DNA of 64,000 nt from Jannaschia aquimarina. GTDB taxonomy: Bacteria; Pseudomonadota; Alphaproteobacteria; Rhodobacterales; Rhodobacteraceae. Location: contig NZ_JYFE01000081.1 of NCBI RefSeq assembly GCF_000877395.1, positions 62,001 through 126,000 on the forward strand. The letters are read 5' to 3'. The position numbers and the translations under genes are program-made. Positions 61,101-64,000 of the stretch are shown here, piece after piece. The notes beneath the pieces were generated by a model that was given only the letters and a program-made list of their open reading frames with translations, made no database searches and was not told where the DNA came from. Numbering within the stretch: position 1 is the first letter of the stretch; each line of letters opens with the position of its first letter.

Positions 61101-63493
61101 TCATCCATCGCGTCGATCGCAAAGAGCGACAGGATCGTGGGATCGTTGCTCGGATCCCCATCCGTCGACCCGTCGGCGCCGGGCGAGTCCGTCGCGGCCG
61201 GATCGGCGATCGCGACCGGATCCGTGCCGTCCAAAACCGGCTCCGTTCCCGTATCCGAGGCGTCCGTCGCCTGTGCGCCGCCGGTCACGGCGGTTCCGTT
61301 GTCGCGCGCGACCGTCCCCGTGGCAGTGGCCGTGTTGATGACCCGGCCCGCGGTCACGTCGTCCTCGTCTATGAGGCGCGCCCCGGTGATGCTGCCAGTA
61401 TCGGTCTGCGACGGGGCGAGAGTGGCGATCGTCCCCGTGACCCCGGTGCCGGGATCGGTCACCGCGACATCCGCCAGGGGCACCTCGCCCGTATTCGTCA
61501 CCGCGAATGCGTAACGGACCGTATCGCCGGCATTGCCGCGAATGCCGTCCCCGCTGGTATCTTCCAGCGCGGTCACGGACTTGACCAGTTCAATCTCCGG
61601 CGCGGCAGCGCACAGCTCCATCGCCGTCTGGAAGCCTTCGGTCACGTTTCCGCTGTCCGGATCGAAGCGCAGGGCCCAAACGATCTGCTCGATGGGCGCG
61701 CCGTCGCGGCTATAGAAACGGACGGAGAAATCCGCCGAGAACCCCGCATCGCCGTCGAGACGCTCATCGGCCACGGAGGTGTCCTGATCCTCGTCGATGC
61801 CGTCCACGAGGAACGGGTTGGCCGACGTCCCCGCATTGGCGGTGTCGTTGCTCCCCGAGAGGAACTCCCAGCCGACATTCGGATTGCGCGCGGGATCGAA
61901 GACCCAGCCGAGCTGATCGAAGCTGTTCCAGTGTTGCCGCACTTCGAAGACAGGGTCCCCGCCGAAGACCTGGGTGTATTCGCGATTCACCCGGGACGGG
62001 TTGCCGTTCGAGACGAAAAGCTCGGTCTTTCCGATGCCCGAAAGCTTGAGATCGTGCTCGGGTCCGTCGAAGTAACGGCTATCCGTCTCGTAGCCGCCGA
62101 AGGTGGGGGCAAGGCTGCCGCCCGCCAGGTTGCGGCTCGTCGCCGAGACGGTGACGCGCCCATCCTGCGTGGGCCCACTGCCGTTCCCGGTATAGGCCAC
62201 GATGCTCCAATTGTCCGTCGCTCGGCAGGCTGCGTATTCGGGCGGCGCCGGCGGAGAGACGGGGGGATCCGGGTCCGGCAGAACCGTCACGGTGACCGTG
62301 GCCGTGTCCCCCGGCCCCGCATCCGGGTTCGGCGTTCGCAACCGGTAGGTGATGTCATAGGTCCCCGGCGGCGTCCCCGGCGGGACGTCGACCAGACCGC
62401 CCGCGTCGATCACGGGCACATTCGGGGACCCACCGATCGGATCCGCGGGATCCTCCACTGTCACCACCGAGTTCGCAGGGGTCGCCAGATCGCCCCTGAT
62501 CCGGTCTGCGGGCTGCCCGCCCCCCGGCTGCCGGACATCGAGGATGTCTTCGCCGCCACTCGAGCCGCGAATGGACACGACGTCGTCCCGCGCAACCACG
62601 ATCGGCTGGAACAGGGTCTGGAACTGGATCGGCCGGTTGTCGCATCCGCCCGAGATCTGTGCCGCATCCGCAAAGGTCACCGGCGCGGTCGTCGTGTTGT
62701 CGTAAGGCTGATAGCCAATCGTGAAGCCGGGGCCGGTGGCCGACCTGATCCGCTGCTCGGACGGCTCGGGCGGAATGATGAACGGGCTGGACGGCAGCGT
62801 CATGCCGGGGGTCGAGTCGCCGACCCCGAACACCGCAAGCACCGCCTCGCCCGGATCGGCGGTCACTGCCCCGGGCACGAGCGAACCACCGATCACCGAT
62901 GATGCCGGTGTACAGCCCGTGCGGAACGAGACCGCTGCCGGCAAGGTCACTTGATCCACGTTCTGCGCGGTCACCGCGAAGATGACGGCCCCGAATCCTT
63001 CGTCCACGCCATCCTCGTAGGACACGACCACCTGCTGCGACCCGGAGCCGGGCAATTGCGCCTCCGGCAGGATGGCCACGGTCATCTGGTTGTCTTTGGT
63101 CGTATTGGTGCTGGTGCCGTTGGTCTCTTGACCGATGATCGTCATCGGAACGCCGCCCAGCGTGACCCCGGTCACATCCCGGCGACGATTGGTGTTCGCG
63201 CCTGGATTGCGGGTGTCGCGCTCGTCCCGCCATTCGGAATAGACCACGACCATCACGGCCCGGTTCTGGGCGCTGACGATATCGTAGCTGAACCCGCTAT
63301 AGGTGGAGGTGGGGCCGGAGATATCGACGATGTCGCTGCCGCGATGATTGTCGATCCGGCCGTTCGTGATCAGCTGCTGCTGGGCTGCGGCGCTCCCGGC
63401 ACTCAGGGCGGACAGGATCCCGGCCGTCGCGCAAAGCCGCCTTAGGCCACACGCACGTCGCGCCCACATCCGAACAGGTCGGGTTTTCTGCAT
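55106..63493 (-). CDS. Giant secreted DUF11 / SdrD_B-like repeat protein (2,795 residues)
   Basis: A signal peptide (RRLCATAGILSALSAGSAAA before QQQ) is followed by a beta-rich N-terminal region of about 600 residues. Then come eleven DUF11-type domains recognisable by VVKSV...D-x-N-G-D...Y-A-F-x-V-T-N-T-G-N. Eight of them form a tandem array at about 56.5-60.4 kb with a period near 490 bases, alternating in two types so that the true unit is a pair (~985 bases, four times). Linkers carry a recurring D-G-D-P-x-N-D-P-T-V acidic motif. After the array come an SdrD_B-like domain (VSGKVFLDANDNGLFDEGTD), one more DUF11 domain and a second SdrD_B-like domain (VIGKVFDDRNFNGYQDDPRD). The C-terminal ~110 residues (ATPSFVRISYYYDAEGQRGA, KARVDALERLI) recall an OmpA-like peptidoglycan-binding end, weakly. 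It overlaps the barrel gene by four bases if that starts at 55109. Confidence 0.85.
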   Translation of the reverse strand: MQKTRPVRMWARRACGLRRLCATAGILSALSAGSAAAQQQLITNGRIDNHRGSDIVDISGPTSTYSGFSYDIVSAQNRAVMVVVYSEWRDERDTRNPGANTNRRRDVTGVTLGGVPMTIIGQETNGTSTNTTKDNQMTVAILPEAQLPGSGSQQVVVSYEDGVDEGFGAVIFAVTAQNVDQVTLPAAVSFRTGCTPASSVIGGSLVPGAVTADPGEAVLAVFGVGDSTPGMTLPSSPFIIPPEPSEQRIRSATGPGFTIGYQPYDNTTTAPVTFADAAQISGGCDNRPIQFQTLFQPIVVARDDVVSIRGSSGGEDILDVRQPGGGQPADRIRGDLATPANSVVTVEDPADPIGGSPNVPVIDAGGLVDVPPGTPPGTYDITYRLRTPNPDAGPGDTATVTVTVLPDPDPPVSPPAPPEYAACRATDNWSIVAYTGNGSGPTQDGRVTVSATSRNLAGGSLAPTFGGYETDSRYFDGPEHDLKLSGIGKTELFVSNGNPSRVNREYTQVFGGDPVFEVRQHWNSFDQLGWVFDPARNPNVGWEFLSGSNDTANAGTSANPFLVDGIDEDQDTSVADERLDGDAGFSADFSVRFYSRDGAPIEQIVWALRFDPDSGNVTEGFQTAMELCAAAPEIELVKSVTALEDTSGDGIRGNAGDTVRYAFAVTNTGEVPLADVAVTDPGTGVTGTIATLAPSQTDTGSITGARLIDEDDVTAGRVINTATATGTVARDNGTAVTGGAQATDASDTGTEPVLDGTDPVAIADPAATDSPGADGSTDGDPSNDPTILSLFAIDAMDDALDAPLASADGGTAVLNVLDDNGNGADTVNGALATVATVEITPVGVLPTGLTLNPDGTVDVAPGTAADSYSFDYQICETANPTNCDVATVTLSIVDSEIVIEKTADTSGVSTPPAVGDEITYTYVVANPGPLPLFDISVAEASADFTGTGTLPVPAYVSGGGDLDGDGDAADLATGETATFRATYALTQEDIDAGGVTNQATATGRTRDGNPVEDRSDDPVDVTDSDPDADGDPDDPTRIALTGAAGIEIVKSVAAAPDTNGDGLFGGADDVVTYAFAVSNTGNVTLTDVTVTDPLASVTGGPITLAPGQTDTRSFTATYTVTEADIATGFVENRAEATGRAPGGDPVTDTSDTGTDPEGETLSNPERTETADGTGATDGDPTNDPTVLRVPSNPLPRLDVVKSVAAIVDRDGDDLTGAGDEVRYAFTVTNTGNVDLAGVTVSDPLVAVSGGPIQLEFGQSDSTTFTATYILTDRDVARGFVENVATATGGASNADGDPIRDPATGIQLTANARSDAGTSPVPGSDGQPQTVADPAGTETANGDGTRDGDPSNDPTVVVIPQPGLSVVKSVAVVPDTNLDGQFGGPGDVISYEFLVMNTGNVPLSGVTVTDPQVTLTGGPIDLAVGQGDSTTFRGTYTVTSADIAAGGFENTAGASGNATTPSGDPLVGPTGQPITVTDVSDAGTDRTGGDLSGPETQETPDLGGGTDGDPANDPTVIDLPANPRPAIELTKALTGVADANGNGMADPGEVVTYAFTVANVGSVALADVAVEDPLVSVSGGPVDLPIGGEDATTFTARYTLTEADIARGYVENTAMATGAAVNAAGDPLLDPVTREPLEATDISDSGTFATPGADGQPRAVADPAGTETPDGVGATDGDPTNDPTVLVLPRPAITVVKSVAAILDSNGDNQFGGEGDLIRYSFVVTNTGNTRLADIFVDDPRAVVSGGPIALSPGETDTRSFTASLTVTAADIAAGFVENTATVSGTATDADGRPFTGLDGDPLTASDVSDTGTDADGAPIADPGATETPDGTGDVDADPGNDPTVARVPASVAPAVELVKSITAVEDLNGNDRADAGDRVTYGFTVTNTGNVALGDLRITDPLVEVSGGPIALRAGDSDMTSFTATYILSDADVARSYVQNSARVDGTALSASGAPILEFPSDGPIGGVPVTVSDVSDAGTRPEPGDQGVPAAVTDPAATETADGAGARDGDPTNDPTVLALPDPRITVVKSVAAAPDTNGDGLFGGEGDVVEYAFLVRNTGNVALSDIRVTDPLATVAGGPLTLAPGAADASTFTATYRVTSDDIARGFVENTAQVTGTAQGPDGLPIAAPGGGALTASDVSDSGTDPTGAGVPTPESVETADGGGGTDGDPTNDPTVLSVPSGARPEITLVKSATGVEDTNGDSVSGGFDDVASYRFTVTNTGNTALTGVVVTDPLLGGEVGRIARLEIGESATLTVTYVITYEEYLAGFVENTATATGLAVSGTGAPINDPDTGEQLRATDISDTGTTPDLTEIDLPGSTETPDAEGETDSDPGNDPTVLTVPLVPSNVAVSGKVFLDANDNGLFDEGTDTLLGGYLVELVDEDGRVLATVRTDRDGAYEITGFPVGSNYSIVFSDPDGVTEVASISGLTFRPDTVIRDQDAFVVQTNPADIRITKAALIEEVVIGQRVPYEIRVINDGATDLADLSVTDTLPRGLGFVPETYAVDGTVVEPDIRGATATFGNVTVPAGDEVLISLQATVLPGAPTGDLENIARAIDPVTGQVLSVATAVVRRIPEAVFDCSDVIGKVFDDRNFNGYQDDPRDVNRRRISDQDFLVGKGKLPAPALEEPGLPNVRLVTPTGTIITTDENGLYSVPCAELPRETGSNFTLKLDERTLPTGYRVTTENPRTMRLTAGIMAEMNFGATLGRLVDIDLTAAAFTGEAPSERLEQGVLRLLDEIRATPSFVRISYYYDAEGQRGAKARVDALERLIRRNWRGSGRYRLIVETEYRRMQ

Positions 63494-64000
63494 GTCTCGT
63501 CCTGTCCCCGGCGCCGCGGCGGTTATCTTCCGCTCGTCTTGCCGTTCACCTCAATTCACCCCTTCCGAGATGTAAGTCAGACGAGGCGGGCAAACCGCAA
63601 CGGAAACCATGAAGCGCCCCGAAATTCGCGGCCCGCCCTGTTGCACCTTTGCAAAGCCGCGTCACGGGCCTGCCAAAGCCATCGAACCGCTGTCGATCGG
63701 ACCCGGTTCTCTTCTCTCTGGCGTATGTCCGGTGGACGAGAAAGGGTCCGCCAGATCCCAGTGTCGCGGAGACCGCCATTGAAATCTCGGCACAGCGAAT
63801 CCTTTGAAACGCACGCCTCCCCGTCGGCCCGCCGGACCGAGAAGCGGCACGAGCGGAGTGTGAAAGGCCCTGCGGCCCACGGGTTTCGGAAGTGGCGATA
63901 GCTAGCCTCCTCCAGCCTTCCTTTCGTCGAGAAGGCATTCCGTTTCCGGTCGGTCCAGCCGATTGCGACGGCGCTCTTCCCGCGTGAAACAGCGCGACGG
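63494..64000. other. Upstream region of the DUF11 giant
   Basis: These 507 bases to the right edge contain no frame I can support. The giant's promoter should be here on the minus strand. GGGGACAGGACGAG just before its ATG is the ribosome-binding region, but I cannot place promoter boxes. Confidence 0.5.

Noticed and set aside
1-64000. CRISPR arrays, rRNA and tRNA genes, integrases or complete insertion sequences
   Set aside because: I saw no regularly spaced short repeats, no tRNA T-loop with matching acceptor stem, no rRNA, and no intact transposase or integrase frame.

Overview
The window looks like chromosomal DNA of a Rhodobacteraceae (roseobacter-type) alphaproteobacterium. The DNA is GC-rich with Shine-Dalgarno-led, tightly overlapping genes. 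The gene content fits this family: a DUF2927 protein, a short flagellar set in the order fliP-fliN-fliH-fliF // fliL...motA...flhA-fliR-flhB // flgH-flgA-flgG-flgF-fliQ-fliE-flgC-flgB // fliI, TTAA-N7-TTAA (CtrA-type) boxes, and a GC-rich extragenic hairpin of a kind I associate with this family. I identified the organism from gene content only; I saw no rRNA or tRNA.

Layout. 0-3.5 kb: surface polysaccharide genes, namely the 3' end of a FkbM methyltransferase and a two-domain GT-A / KpsC-like glycosyltransferase. 3.5-5.0 kb: a scar region, visibly more AT-rich, with a secreted-protein gene broken by an in-frame stop and an aldo/keto reductase cut off after about 69 residues. 5.1-10 kb: a maltose/maltodextrin ABC importer, malK divergent from malEFG. 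10.2-25.5 kb: housekeeping and metabolic genes: apt, a DUF2927 protein, mtnP, an FAD-linked oxidase, a secreted metallo-beta-lactamase-fold protein, lldD, a LysE exporter with a divergent Lrp regulator, an animal-type haem peroxidase, DUF1993, a VOC protein, pgeF, a MalY/PatB aminotransferase, three successive peptide deformylase-type genes with fmt, small membrane proteins, and ispH.

27-45 kb: a flagellar block. It encodes most of the export gate (FlhA, FlhB, FliP, FliQ, FliR), the export ATPase FliI with FliH, the MS-ring FliF, rod proteins (FlgB, FlgC, FlgF, FlgG, FliE), the L-ring FlgH with the chaperone FlgA, the stator MotA, a MotE-like protein, a large unassigned periplasmic protein, and several coiled-coil or FliL-like accessory genes. 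Filament, hook, MotB, FliG, FliM and FlgI genes are not in the window, so the locus is only part of the flagellar regulon. CtrA-like boxes lie between fliF and fliL and, as a perfect match, in front of a solute-binding protein at 45.1 kb.

46.2-48.8 kb: an NMT1/SsuA-type ABC importer. 49.0-51.3 kb: an orphan type VI secretion tip pair, VgrG and PAAR. 51.5-63.5 kb: two large genes on the minus strand. The first encodes a 2,795-residue secreted protein made mostly of DUF11 repeats plus SdrD_B-like domains. It is translationally coupled to a ~1,180-residue predicted outer-membrane beta-barrel. This pair is the most unusual system in the window: the repeat array is built from four copies of a two-domain unit of about 1 kb, and I infer a surface-displayed stalk or adhesin-like structure.
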